NCBI RefSeq assembly: GCF_000143415.4
Contig: NW_003314268.1
Coordinates: 2,367,972-2,431,971, forward strand
Reading direction: 5' to 3'
Length of the DNA: 64,000 nucleotides
Source: Selaginella moellendorffii
Lineage: Eukaryota > Streptophyta > Lycopodiopsida > Selaginellales > Selaginellaceae
Part shown: positions 54,165-64,000 of the stretch, piece after piece
Layout of the letters: every line of letters begins with the position of its first letter
Numbering within the stretch: position 1 is the first letter of the stretch
Made by a program: the position numbers and the translations under genes
Notes under the pieces: generated by a model
Database searches by the model: none
What the model saw: the letters and a program-made list of their open reading frames with translations, nothing else
What the model was told of the DNA's origin: nothing

Positions 54165-55523
54165 ATGCCTCCCGTGGATTGGGCATACTTGTGGGGTACC
54201 AAAGGAGAGAGTGGATTTGGATCTCGCTCAACAGCACAAGACGTGACCGAGGGCATTGATCTGTCCAGCCGCACTGCCATCGTCACAGGTTAGAATGCAG
54301 CACGAAATATGAAAACGTTTAATGGATGCTTGCCTTCCCTTGAGGTGCTACATCTGGAATTGGCTTGGAAACGGCGAGAGTGCTGGCGATGCGAGGAGCT
54401 CACGTCGTTATTCCGGCGAGAACTTTGAAGGCTGCCGAACAAGCAAAGTCAGCAATTATCAGTGAACTTCCGGATGCGAAAGTAAGCACCGGAGAGCTGG
54501 ATCTCGGCTCGTTCGCTTCTATACGCACCTTTGTCGACGAGTTCAAATCTCTGAACGCTCCACTAAATATTCTCATGTAAGCTTTCATCGTACACCTTCT
54601 CTTCTTGTTGTGACATGCTTGCACTGTGAAGAAACAATGCCGGGGTAATCTGCCGAGGCCTGCAGCTATCTGAAGAAAAGATGGAGTTACAGTTCGCAAT
54701 AAACCATCTCGGTCAGATAGAATACAAACGTATCAAAAAAACTAACTAGCACGCATTCACCCAGGCCATTTCCTGCTGACAAAGCTGCTCCTGGACACGA
54801 TGATCCGGACATCTGAAGAGACCGGGATTGAAGGAAGAATTGTGAATATTTCTTCAAACGCACATGCCATTTTAACAGACAGCACAGACTTTCAAAAACT
54901 AAACACTGAAAACAGGTAAAAGCATCAGAAGCCGACCAAATGTCTTGATCTTGTTGGTTTACCAGGATGTCAAATTGGCACCCAACTCTTTATGCTGGTT
55001 CAAAGCTCGCAAACATTCTACACGTAAAAGAACTCTCAAGGCAGCTCAAGGTAATAAACGCACTATATGCCCCTCACTACGTTTCTTATCAAGATTGCTT
55101 AGGAAAGAAGAGCCAACATTACCGCAAACGCACTACATCCCGGCGTAGTCCACACCCAAATCTTTCGCAATCTTCGGCCTGCAATACGTAAGCTTCCTTG
55201 AATTAGCACCACAAGAGAAACTAATCAAACCAGACTGCTGTTCAGAGTCGTATATATCTATCTGCTCCTTACTTATGAGGCCAGTACCCCAAGTATGACC
55301 GAAATCTTCTTTTCCCAGTCTGCTCATATCGTTCTTTTCGTGATCACAGGGAGCAGCTACGACTTGCTATGTTGCAACTCATTCCAGGGTTAACGGAATC
55401 TCAGGGCGATATTTCGAGGATTGCAACGAAGCTACCTGCAGTCCACTTGCAAACGACATGGCACTTGCAAAAGAGCTCTGGAACTTTAGTGAGAGTTTTA
55501 TTGAAGCTAGAAATAAAAACTGA
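54165..55523 (+). CDS. Short-chain dehydrogenase/reductase (TIC32/RDH-like), copy 1
   Basis: Exons 54165-54288, 54345-54576, 54632-54711, 54765-54915, 54966-55050, 55103-55187, 55246-55292 and 55350-55523 give 325 aa. Motifs: [12 protein letters not shown] (NADP binding), NNAG formed across an intron, GRIVNISS, the catalytic YAGSK, NALHPGVVHT and C-terminal [11 protein letters not shown]. This is the plant retinol-dehydrogenase-like/TIC32 branch, NADP-dependent; TIC32 acts at the chloroplast inner envelope, but the N terminus (MPPVDWAYLWGTKGESGFGS) does not decide location. Intron positions equal those of the paralogue at 61325-63206. C-terminal change: THSRVNGISG where the paralogue has [10 protein letters not shown]. 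Confidence 0.9.
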
Positions 55524-55555
55524 CCGAACGGGAATGCCTCCATACTGCGTACTTA

Positions 55556-57358
55556 CTAAAACCCACCGAATAGCCACGTCAGAATAGCAAGAACCGCAAT
55601 GATGACTATAATGTTCAGAAAGTAGTTCGTCTTCAAAGGCTGGTCTGGACTTCCACCAAGCCCAAGGTATTCAGCACGGATTTTCTGCTTCATGGAATCA
55701 GAGAGCTCTTTCTGCAAACAACAGATGATGGTCAGTGCATACAGCCAAGTAAGAAAAGGCACCTTCGGAGTTGAGTATTCGGCAGCAACGAACTTTTGAG
55801 GAGCAGCCTCAAGCGTAATGCCCTGCAGTGAGAGTATTGTAATGTCTTTCAAAACCTAGATCATTTACCTCGGGTGGATCGAATTTAGCACCTAGCTCAC
55901 TAAGCTTGGCATGAGCTTCTGCGTAGTCTTTGAAGAAAGTTTCTTGATCCTCTGCATACTTTTCAGCATACACCTGCGTCCAACTTTATAAACTCAGACC
56001 GTTTTCATGAAGTAGAAACTGAACTGCGAAGCACATTCCGCACCTTAAAGCTGGGATCCTCAAAGAGAGCCGCATCCGTTGGCAGTACAAGTAATTCTGC
56101 ATCTCGTTTCTCTTTTACTTCCTACACCTCCGAGAGGATTATTGTGATCAGAGTATTAAAAACCAAGGTAAAGGCATACCCTGAAATAGGAGTTGTCAAA
56201 CTTCAGCCAATGTACGGTCCATGACTGCCCGCCAGGTAGTCCTGGACCATCTTTCTGCATAAAATGATTCACTGTTTAGTAAGAACACGTCGTAGATGCT
56301 ACATTACTGTATATTTGGTTTCATCTTTGCCCCATCCACTTCTATTCGGCCGAGCCCTGCCGAGTGTGTGAGCACCCGATAAAGCAACAATTTCCTGTTC
56401 AACATGTAAACAACTAAAGTTCTCTATCTATGATCTATGTACCTTGTCGTTAAACCCCATTCTGTAAAATACCTTCCGAAGATGTTCGGCAGGACTTGGA
56501 GCTCCAGCATCTAAAGAAAAAGATCAAATGTAAAAACGCACAGTTGTTAGAAAGAATTTTACGAACCAGGAAGCATTCCTTCTTCCGGACATTCTTCTGG
56601 AGTAGTCGTATCCACTCTTCCGTATCGCATCGGTATTTTAGGACCTCCCGCTAGCTGCAATAACTTGAATAACAGCATGTTTCATAAACGGGGGTTACCT
56701 CTATCGCAGTGACGCTCGCAAGTTGGAACAAATCTGCATAGCTTATCGCAGGGAATTTATCTTTGATAGGATCCAGAAGTTTCAGTGCGCCTTGGAGGCC
56801 TGACAATACATTCACCCAGTTCAAAAGTAAGTTGAAATGAACAAGGCAGTACCGGCATTGGCAGCGTGACCCATCTCCTTCGTAAATCGTACACTCCCAT
56901 TTGCGCCACCGCATTTTGGCCACTCTTTGATATCTTTGTTATAAGTTCCTGCGTCATGCCACCCCAAGCGAATCTACAAACGAAACCAAAGAAGGTGACA
57001 ATGAAATTTCTCGAAGAAACTTTACCAGGATTGGATTACTATACGTATTCTGGACGAGCTCCTTCACCGCCAATTTGGCTTCTTCGAGATCATTCGCTGA
57101 TAGCTTGACGGACGTCGAAGAACTGTTACTGATCACTAGTGCTCTCCGCCGAAGTTTTCTTGGAGCAATCGTTGCTACTTTCTGCACCACTCTACACTGA
57201 GAGGCAGAAGAAACGAAGAAAAATCTTACCGCCACAGCAGATGACTGAAAGAAATTCGACTTAAATTCTCGCTTGACAGCCGCATTCTTCTTGCTGGGCG
57301 CGACTCCGGCTCGCACATCCCAAGCTGGAACTCTAGCGTCAGCTAAAGATAGAGCCAT
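55556..57358 (-). CDS. Thylakoid-bound ascorbate peroxidase
   Basis: Minus strand from ATG 57358 to the stop at 55556, about 12 exons. N-terminal Ser/Lys-rich transit peptide, then class I peroxidase motifs: [11 protein letters not shown] (distal His), [37 protein letters not shown] (proximal His), [14 protein letters not shown], then the thylakoid-specific spacer and a C-terminal membrane anchor [20 protein letters not shown]. It reduces H2O2 with ascorbate at photosystem I. A 39-bp intron lies inside the transit peptide region (after SSAVA). An upstream non-ATG extension is not supported. Ends 33 bp from the convergent SDR gene. Confidence 0.94.
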
Positions 57359-57676
57359 TCCTCCAATGTATTGCACGGAGAAATCCACTGACTGACACGC
57401 TTCTAGATGAATCGACCCTAAGATCGAGCTAATGCACGATTCTTACCAAAGAAATCTGCCGGCTTAGGCAGCGCGATCATCCAACGCCCTAAGAAAACGC
57501 GATGAATCTCCCAAGAAATCCAAATGCGGCCACATTACCGTCGGAAGATCGGCGTTCCCCATCGCCTCCGGATAAACCCTAGGCCTGGAAGGAAGAAAGG
57601 AACTAAATTTCATTAAGATCGCAAGCAAAAACGTACATCGAAAAGAACAACTCGATCGATCGATCGTTCTCGCTCG

Positions 57677-58357
57677 TCAGGTCGCGTAGTAGCGGCAGCG
57701 CTGCCTCTGGTACCTCTCGTCCGCGCGCGCGCCTTTCTCCACGAACATATCCATTGCCTCCAGCGCGTCGCCAAGAAGACTCGACAGCTCGAACACATTC
57801 CGCTGAGCCTTGGTCGCCATTGCCGCCCACCGCTGGACGTGGAGCCATCGCTCCATCCCCCAGGCTTCCTCGCGGTACATCGATCGCGCATTGGGGCAGG
57901 ACTCGATCATCGGCGACTTCTCTGCTGTCTTCGGCGGCGCCACCACCGCTGGAACGCGCGCGTGGATTCTCCTCGCCTCAGCCAGCCTCCCGATGCATCG
58001 ATAGCAAGGGGCTTTCTCATCCTGATCGAAATCCTCGACGCGCCTGATCGAAATATCGCGTCCCGGCCTCCTGAAAGCCTCTGGCGACGGCTGGAAACAC
58101 TCGCTGCCCTCGAAATCCATGCTCCTCGGGAGATCGGAGTACTCCGAATGAGGTGGAGAAGGAGGAGGAGGAGGAGGAGGAGGACGGGGAGATGGAGGAG
58201 GAGAAGGCGGAGGAGACGTTTTCCCGTCGAGAATGTTCATGCATTTCTCCCCCCATGATTCTTCTTCTTTCGGCGGCGAGATGTCCGGAAAGTAGAATTC
58301 TGGCGCTGGCAGACATCGAATCGGAGGCGGTGGACACGAGAAGGTCTCGCAATCCAT
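57677..58357 (-). CDS. Proline-rich protein of unknown function
   Basis: Intronless ORF of 226 aa from ATG 58357. The N terminus has Cys and Pro (MDCETFSCPPPPIRC), a polyproline tract (SPPPSPPPSPRPPPPPPPPS, about 50-70), then a mixed helical C-terminal half: PCYRCIGRLAEARRI, SMYREEAWGMERWLHVQRWA, ALEAMDMFVEKGARADERY. The Trp- and Arg-rich end looks folded and conserved, unlike a wall hydroxyproline-rich protein; there is no signal peptide. Divergent from nothing close; its promoter lies in 58358-58466, against the 3' end of the fucosyltransferase gene. Function not known. Confidence 0.6.
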   Translation of the reverse strand: MDCETFSCPPPPIRCLPAPEFYFPDISPPKEEESWGEKCMNILDGKTSPPPSPPPSPRPPPPPPPPSPPHSEYSDLPRSMDFEGSECFQPSPEAFRRPGRDISIRRVEDFDQDEKAPCYRCIGRLAEARRIHARVPAVVAPPKTAEKSPMIESCPNARSMYREEAWGMERWLHVQRWAAMATKAQRNVFELSSLLGDALEAMDMFVEKGARADERYQRQRCRYYAT

Positions 58358-58466
58358 CGCCAAGAACCCTAGAACACAACAAGCAATCCCCGGCTAAAAA
58401 ACGAAGCATATACTCCATTCAAACAAAGAATATCCTGATTCCAAAATATACTTCGGGTTTAAAATT

Positions 58467-59441
58467 TTACTCTTTCGCTTGGCACATACAATCTTCACAG
58501 CGCGGGTGCCTGTAAACGCTTCTCGCTGTTGGTCTCGTGTGGACCTTTCTGTTCTCTCGGATTGTCTTCCTCACTCTCTCCCGAAATTCTCCCCACTGGA
58601 TCGACGAGTTCTTCGCGAAAAGACTCACCAAGCGCTTCTTGTTTGGCCGGATGATCGGCAGTCTCCCACCTCCAAAATACATTCTATAGCCACTCACCAG
58701 AGAAGCCAATTGACTCCCGGAGTCCGTCATTGCAAACACATCCGCTGCTGTGCAGGCTATAAAATCTAGAGCGGCTAACTGTGGAAGCAAACACGACGAT
58801 CAACAAAACTCTGGAGCACTCCGAAAAGAAAAGTACAAAAGAAACGAACCTGTGATGAATGATTCGCAAAAGGCGAGAGTTCCTTCTCGGACAATAAATC
58901 TTCTTTCGTCACCAGGTTCGGATATAAAGTAGACAATGGAGTCAGTCTGGATTGGCCACCGTAGATTTGAGCACCTGCTAGAAAAACACGAGTCCCTCGC
59001 TTGAAGCCGAGAGCGGCAAGAATTAAAGCTCCTTCCTCGGGAGACAAGGGACACTGGCCCAGCTCTCTCAGAGTACTCGCTAGCTCCCTGCCATGGACGC
59101 TTAGAACAGAGAGGAAAGGCCGAGTTATGATATGTCTTACGTTTCATTATGATACTTCGCCATCATTGGGAAGTGAACGTCCCTGTAGGCTTGAAGCTCG
59201 AGCTTTTCCGGTTCTCCTCCACCAAAGTCACACATGGAATAGGCAACCATGTCAATCTCGAACCTTAAATGCAATGCGAGATATCTCGTCACTGATGGAA
59301 CTTGTCCGGGAAAGTTTTGATGTATTCTCTGTACCAGCAAGTCCCCAGCAGCTTGTATTTCTGGCCTAAATCTCAAAGCATGAAAGTTGCATCTGCACCT
59401 CAACCTCTAGATACAAGAAATGAGTGAACTACTGAAACGAA

Positions 59442-59486
<45 letters not shown>

Positions 59487-60683
59487 CAAAGAAAGCCTTA
59501 CCTGTATCTCAAAAGGAATGGGATCGAATGATAATCTATTTCCGAAGCCGGAAAAATAAACAACTCGGTTCCTCAGTAGAATCGGTAGGACTCGCTGAAT
59601 GTAAAAACCTGGCTTGGACTCCTTCATCACGTCTAATTCCGATAACTGTGTTGAGGCAAAGTTAGATGAACACAAACCGGAAGAAACTCTATAATGCAAC
59701 AACTCTATAAACCTGTGAGATGCAGATGTACTTACAAAGAGAATGCAGTGCTTACAAAGCTGCCAATTGCTTGCAAATCCAGGGACTGCATTTCGATCGG
59801 TAGGCTCTTGACTATGTACACGTCTTCTCTCAGATAATTAACGAAGTACTCCTCCTGATAAATGTCTCCAAACTGACTGAAAGAAACAAGAAACAGAAAA
59901 CACTCAGCGAGGTGACACTACAACAGAAAGGATTTCCCAGTTACCTTTCATCCTGCCAGACGTTGCTCAGCATAAAGCTCGGAAGCACCAGCGTAGCATT
60001 TAAGAGACGCGAGATGGCAACCGCATTGCATATCTGAGTACAAAAAAGATGTTTAGAGAGTTGACGTTGGAAGAATGAAACCAAGCCTACTGCAACACGC
60101 TGTTGATTGAGACCACCGTTCGCATTGATTAGAATGTATCCCGTGCTGTTCTCGGGTGCCGGCGGCACTGTATACACGATTGTTTAGTCTGTGAAAAAGA
60201 AAACAGTAAGCGAGAAAGAGAGAAAGAGAGGAACTTACGAGTGTGGTTTTCTCTACGAACATTAGCGCAAGGTTTCCACGCAGAAGCTGGTTCTGTCCAG
60301 AGATCGTGAGGCTCACTCCTGGAATCGGCCTAAAGTTGCGAGGCAAGTAAAAATGTAAGCGTCGGGAGGAAAGTCTTCTACCTCTGCGAGAGAATGAGCC
60401 GCCAGTGCAAGAAGACGGTCGTACATTACATTGCTTCTCTTCTCCTGCCAGTGTAGAGGAATCGCATTGGAGGAGAGGATCGATCTACACAAAAGCCTAC
60501 CTTGAAAAATCGCGATTGCGACTCGAAATCAGTCACTCCAGCCGACAGTGGAACCTCCGAGCTCGAAAGAATCCACCAATCAAGCAAGAAATACACCGCC
60601 GCGAAGATCGAGCACAGCAGCATGCTCCGACTGATTCCAATCCTCCTTTTCGATCGCTTCATCAATCCCGAGTGCTGCGCCAT
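58467..60683 (-). CDS. GDP-fucose O-fucosyltransferase family protein
   Basis: ATG 60683. A type II membrane protein: short cytosolic basic tail (MKRSKRRIGISR), signal anchor MLLCSIFAAVYFLLDWW, then lumenal domain motifs TGYILINANGGLNQQR (donor-site loop), AISRLLNATLVLPSFM, QFGDIYQEEYFV, YLALHLRFEIDMVAYSMC, LFLAGAQIYGG-like, LAALDFIACTAADVFAMTDSGSQ and SLVSGYRMYFGGGR. Plant members act in the Golgi on wall polysaccharides or glycoproteins, for example in cell adhesion. About 10 short exons; a (GA)n microsatellite sits in one intron. The substrate is unknown. Confidence 0.9.
59448..59484. repeat. (GA)n microsatellite in intron
   Basis: About 18 GA dinucleotides, within an intron of the fucosyltransferase gene; on the sense strand it is a pyrimidine (TC) run. 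Confidence 0.95.
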
Positions 60684-61324
60684 TCCCAGGAGTCCATACG
60701 AACCCTAAACTCCAAGATTTAGGGCAGGTCTTAAAGGTATCTTTTTGGTTCCAAATAGTTGCTTTGGCATCTCCATTTGAATAGAGTACATGTCAGGGCC
60801 AAGACATCCTATAAGACTTAGGGCGGCACAAACACAAGTTGGCCACTCTTGAATGTCTGCTGTTACTATTGAAGGCTAAAAAAATATCAAGATAGCCTCA
60901 CTTTTTCTCTTTTCTTCTTTTCTTTATTTCCTTATTTCTAAATTTTTAAAGCTAAAGTACTTCTTTCTCCCTCATCTTTGTTCCTTTGTCCTCCAAACTA
61001 TATTCCAAAGAGAACGGTGGAGATGTCTCCATACGTTGTTCCGTACTCTATTCCCCTGGATATCCTCTGCCGTATCAAACTAGACACACTCACACGATAT
61101 ATATATGCTGTGCGCCTCTGTGCCTGTTTGCAGTGCCAGCAGCGTCGTATTCGTAGCATATCGATTGTTTCGCCAAAGATTGGCTCTCTTCCATGCTTGC
61201 CTGGTGGCCTCTGTGGATGATATCAATTGGTTTACAGACTAGCGATGCGAGGAATAGAAGCTAATCGATTGATCGGGAGGTATTGAAAGGTAGAAAGGAA
61301 GAGGAGGACCTCGCGTAAGAAAGA
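60684..61324. other. Divergent intergenic spacer
   Basis: About 640 bp between divergent starts. A telobox AACCCTAAAC lies at about 60703-60712, just upstream of the fucosyltransferase ATG. A CT-rich tract is at 60900-60980. No gene seen. Confidence 0.4.
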
Positions 61325-63206
61325 ATGGGGTCTGCCATTAGCCAAGTTCTTCGCGGGAATGGCGAAAGTGGCTATGGATTCCATACGAGCGCCGAGGACA
61401 TAACTCAAGGCTTGGATCTCTCGCCCACGACAGCCATTGTCACAGGTGATCTTAAGAGATGTTTCCATTGTTTTCTCTCGCGCAACTTCTAAGATATGAT
61501 ATCTGGCCAATTCTTTTTGGTTGATTGATTGATCTGTCTGTTTAATACTTTGCTCCATCCATCTCTATCAGGTGCTACGTCGGGAATTGGATTGGAGACA
61601 GCCAAAGCTCTGGCCATGCGCGGAGCCCGCGTGATACTCGCGGCGCGCAACATCAAGGCCGCGGAGAGCGTCAAGGAATCCATCCTGGAGAACAAGCCCG
61701 ACGCGCGAATTGAGATCCTGGAGCTCGATTTGAGCTCGCTCGCCTCCGTCCGCCGCGCCGCAGAGGATTTCCACGCTCGCAACCTCCCGCTCCACATCCT
61801 CATGTGAGACTCTAAGATTTTCCACAAACACCTTTGACAAATCTTCTTCTTGCTTGACACCAACTTATAATCCCGGATCCGCTCGAGAAGAAACAATGCA
61901 GGAGCCCTGGTTCCAAGGTTCATGCGGTCAGAGGATGGAATCGAACTCCAATTTGCCACAAATCACTTGGGTAAACACCTCTCAAACACCCCAAAAGTTG
62001 TCTTAAGTTTGCATGACGCACACACACACTCCCTCTTCGAAGTTTCACCATGATCATACGGTGACACCCCGAGCGTACGTACGAGCGTACGGCAGGAGAT
62101 CCTCACAAGAATTCTATGCACCCACACCTTTTCTCCAGCAGGCAAACAATTTAGTACGCGCGCACTCCGACCAAAAGACCCGTGGGTCTGGGCTGATACC
62201 TAGGTGTGAGGCTTTCACCGCACGGTAAAAAAAGTCAATACCACCGCCAGTGGAAAACCGGCATTTACCGCGGGGGAGGTAAACAAAGATAGAGATGGAT
62301 AGATATGTATAAATACACACCTGCAGTATCTAGCTGGCGCTAGGAAGGACCACGATGCATGTTATATACGGAATTATTCCCGGTGCTGATTCCTCTGTCT
62401 TGTCTTTTCCAGGGCATTTCTTGCTCACAAAGCTGTTGCTGGACAAGATGGTCGAAACATCGCGGGACTCGAGGATGGAGGGTCGGATCGTTAATGTGGC
62501 TTCGCAGTGCTATAGGATTGCCAGGGATGGCATCGAGTTTGATAAGCTAAACGATCCAGCAAGGTAGTTTTTCTATGCGATAGTTCTAAATGAGGGATTC
62601 ACTATGATTTTTGCCAGCTTTTCTACAACGTACCCACTCGGCTATGGAATCTCCAAGCTCGCCAACATCTTGCATGCAAAAGAGCTGGCGAGGCGGCTCA
62701 AGGTATCCAAAGCCGTGGTTATGTCTAAGCTTTGATTATTTAGCCGCGTGTTTAGGAGCGCGGCGCTAACGTCACAGCAAATGCAGTCCATCCAGGAGTC
62801 ATCCACACCAACATCGTACGGATAGCCCCCGAGTACATCTCATGTAAGATCACAAAAATGATCATGTCTCACGATTCCGTACGCCTTGAACTAACACAGA
62901 CATTATCTCGAGCATATTCTCCAAGCAATTCGAATTCAGCAAATCCCCCTCACAGGCAAGTTGGTTAGTGCGTTTTACTTTTTGGTTGGATTGTTTTAAT
63001 AACGATTGGCATTATGCTTGCTGAAGGGGGCCGCGACTACGTGCTACGTTGCCACTCATCCGGGGGTGAGTGGAGTCTCCGGAAAGTATTTCGTGGATTG
63101 CAACAAGGCCGAGTGCGTTTCGTACGCAAACGACATGAAGTTGGCCCAGCGGCTATGGCAATTCAGTGAAAAGTGGACGAGTCCCGCCGGGGACGGCACG
63201 GATTGA
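61325..63206 (+). CDS. Short-chain dehydrogenase/reductase (TIC32/RDH-like), copy 2
   Basis: ATG 61325. Same motifs and intron positions as the copy at 54165: [24 protein letters not shown] across an intron, GRIVNVASQ, catalytic [38 protein letters not shown]-terminal [15 protein letters not shown]-dependent oxidoreductase of the plant RDH/TIC32 group. It differs by a long third intron (about 61971-62413) rich in CpG and direct repeats (GAGCGTACG twice). Both copies read in the same direction with three minus-strand genes between them, a dispersed tandem duplication. Confidence 0.9.
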
Positions 63207-63920
63207 TTGGTCATTACGCGGATTGACGGTGGATCTGGCGTTTCACCCCTTGAATACGCAATGTAGGTAGCTGCTGTGCAATCTTTACAAGCTCACCAAC
63301 AAAAACTATGTAACTATTCAAAGGAAAGCCCTTTTCTAGGTCAAGATTGGAATTCCTCCGCCAACTTTTGGCTTTGAAGTGACCAAACAAATTCGACGAG
63401 CAGCGCGTCGCTGTCTTGACACGACCATGGCCCAACTGCCGTACCCGTCGTACACAATATGGTTTTCGGACCACGCATTGCCCCATGACGTGGCACGATT
63501 TTCGTCCAATGATAGATTACCCCCCGCATCTGAGGCGTCGATTGCTCGCGGCGAGATGTGCGGCCGCGATCGCGTCTCTCTTCCAGTGAAGCTGCGAAGA
63601 TTTTGAGAGGGAAAGGCTTTCCCCTCTTTCTGACGGAGCCCTGGAAAGCGCAGCTATGGCGTCTCGGAGCTCTCATTTCTTTATGGCTTGCTCTGCGCGC
63701 TCTGGGGCAATGCGGCAGCGGCAGCGTCTCTTCTTTCCTCTGGCGCTTTGAAGAGCGCTCGCGTGGATTTTGCTGCAGGGGCGGGCTCTCTTGGCTTTCT
63801 CTGGATCGGTCGATGCTTCATTCCTGGCGCCTGCGCGCCTGGAAATCTCGCAGCCTTGGCGTTTCCGGCCGATAATCTAGGGAATGCAGGTTCCAAGGAT
63901 GCCGATTACCGCAGGAAATC
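63207..63920. other. Intergenic and 5' leader, no clear gene
   Basis: Contains several overlapping open frames around 63560-63936 in a GC-rich stretch; one (LYGLLCALWGNAAAAASLLSS...) is hydrophobic and ends before the ATG at 63921. Most likely the leader of the next gene. Confidence 0.35.
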
Positions 63921-64000
63921 ATGGTTAGGGTCATGAGGATCTGGGATGGAGCGTGGATTATGCTGAGCACCCTTGTCTTTGTCCTGGTGTCCAGCTTATA
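63921..64000 (+). CDS. 5' end of a membrane-anchored protein, cut by window
   Basis: ATG 63921 opens a frame to the window end: MVRVMRIWDGAWIM followed by LSTLVFVLVSSL, a signal anchor or signal peptide. Too short to assign. Confidence 0.35.
   Translation, partial: MVRVMRIWDGAWIMLSTLVFVLVSSL

Overview
The window looks like nuclear DNA of a lycophyte close to Selaginella moellendorffii. This is inferred from gene content and architecture, not from a search. The genes are plant genes: PLS-class PPR proteins, a GRAM/GEM-like protein, thylakoid ascorbate peroxidase, a thylakoid-lumen FKBP and a phenylcoumaran benzylic ether reductase family member. They are packed tightly, with very short introns (mostly about 45-90 bp) and telobox-like AAACCCTAA motifs in shared promoters. 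A run of 100 N (26915-27014) is an assembly gap.

Layout. Positions 1-24.6 kb are a gene island: PPR, UBL-WLM-PUB metalloprotease (WSS1-like), sorting nexin 1 (-), PPR, GDSL esterase (-), GRAM/GEM-like (-), glycerophosphodiesterase, mitochondrial carrier (-), UBP14/USP5 deubiquitinase, lumenal FKBP, PCBER-like reductase (-) and an ASCC2-like CUE protein (-). Genes alternate in strand; divergent pairs share promoters of about 80-290 bp and convergent pairs nearly touch or overlap. Positions 24.6-30.0 kb are AT-rich and gene-free, made of decayed gypsy pol and LTR relics.

Positions 30.05-46.48 kb are a four-level nest of LTR retrotransposons, resolved from target-site duplications (TSDs), LTR pairs and primer binding sites. 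D (TSD AATAA, short LTRs, minisatellite interior) contains A (TSD GTATT, LTRs of about 1.16 kb). A contains C, a gag-pol chromovirus relic whose 194-bp LTR carries a 5S rRNA segment. C contains B (TSD CGGTG, LTRs of about 1.8 kb with hexanucleotide arrays, no gag-pol), which sits inside the gag of C. A, B and C run on the minus strand and share LTR termini and a tRNA-iMet-type PBS, so C-type elements may once have mobilised A and B. Positions 46.5-49.7 kb are AT-rich with a possible cysteine-rich peptide relic.

Positions 49.7-64 kb return to genes: a mosaic of gene fragments, an atypical kinase with a long N-terminal extension, a lineage-specific 150-aa protein, two paralogous short-chain dehydrogenases, thylakoid ascorbate peroxidase (-), a proline-rich unknown (-), an O-fucosyltransferase-family protein (-), and the start of a membrane-anchored protein cut by the window edge.

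The main items for follow-up are the 5S-bearing LTR on a gag-pol element, the two GT...AG insertions that each restore the pol frame, the tandem Pol III B-box-like hairpins in the non-autonomous elements, and the divergent kinase with a possible nuclease-like middle. Gene models were built by eye from splice signals; exon edges are exact where stated.
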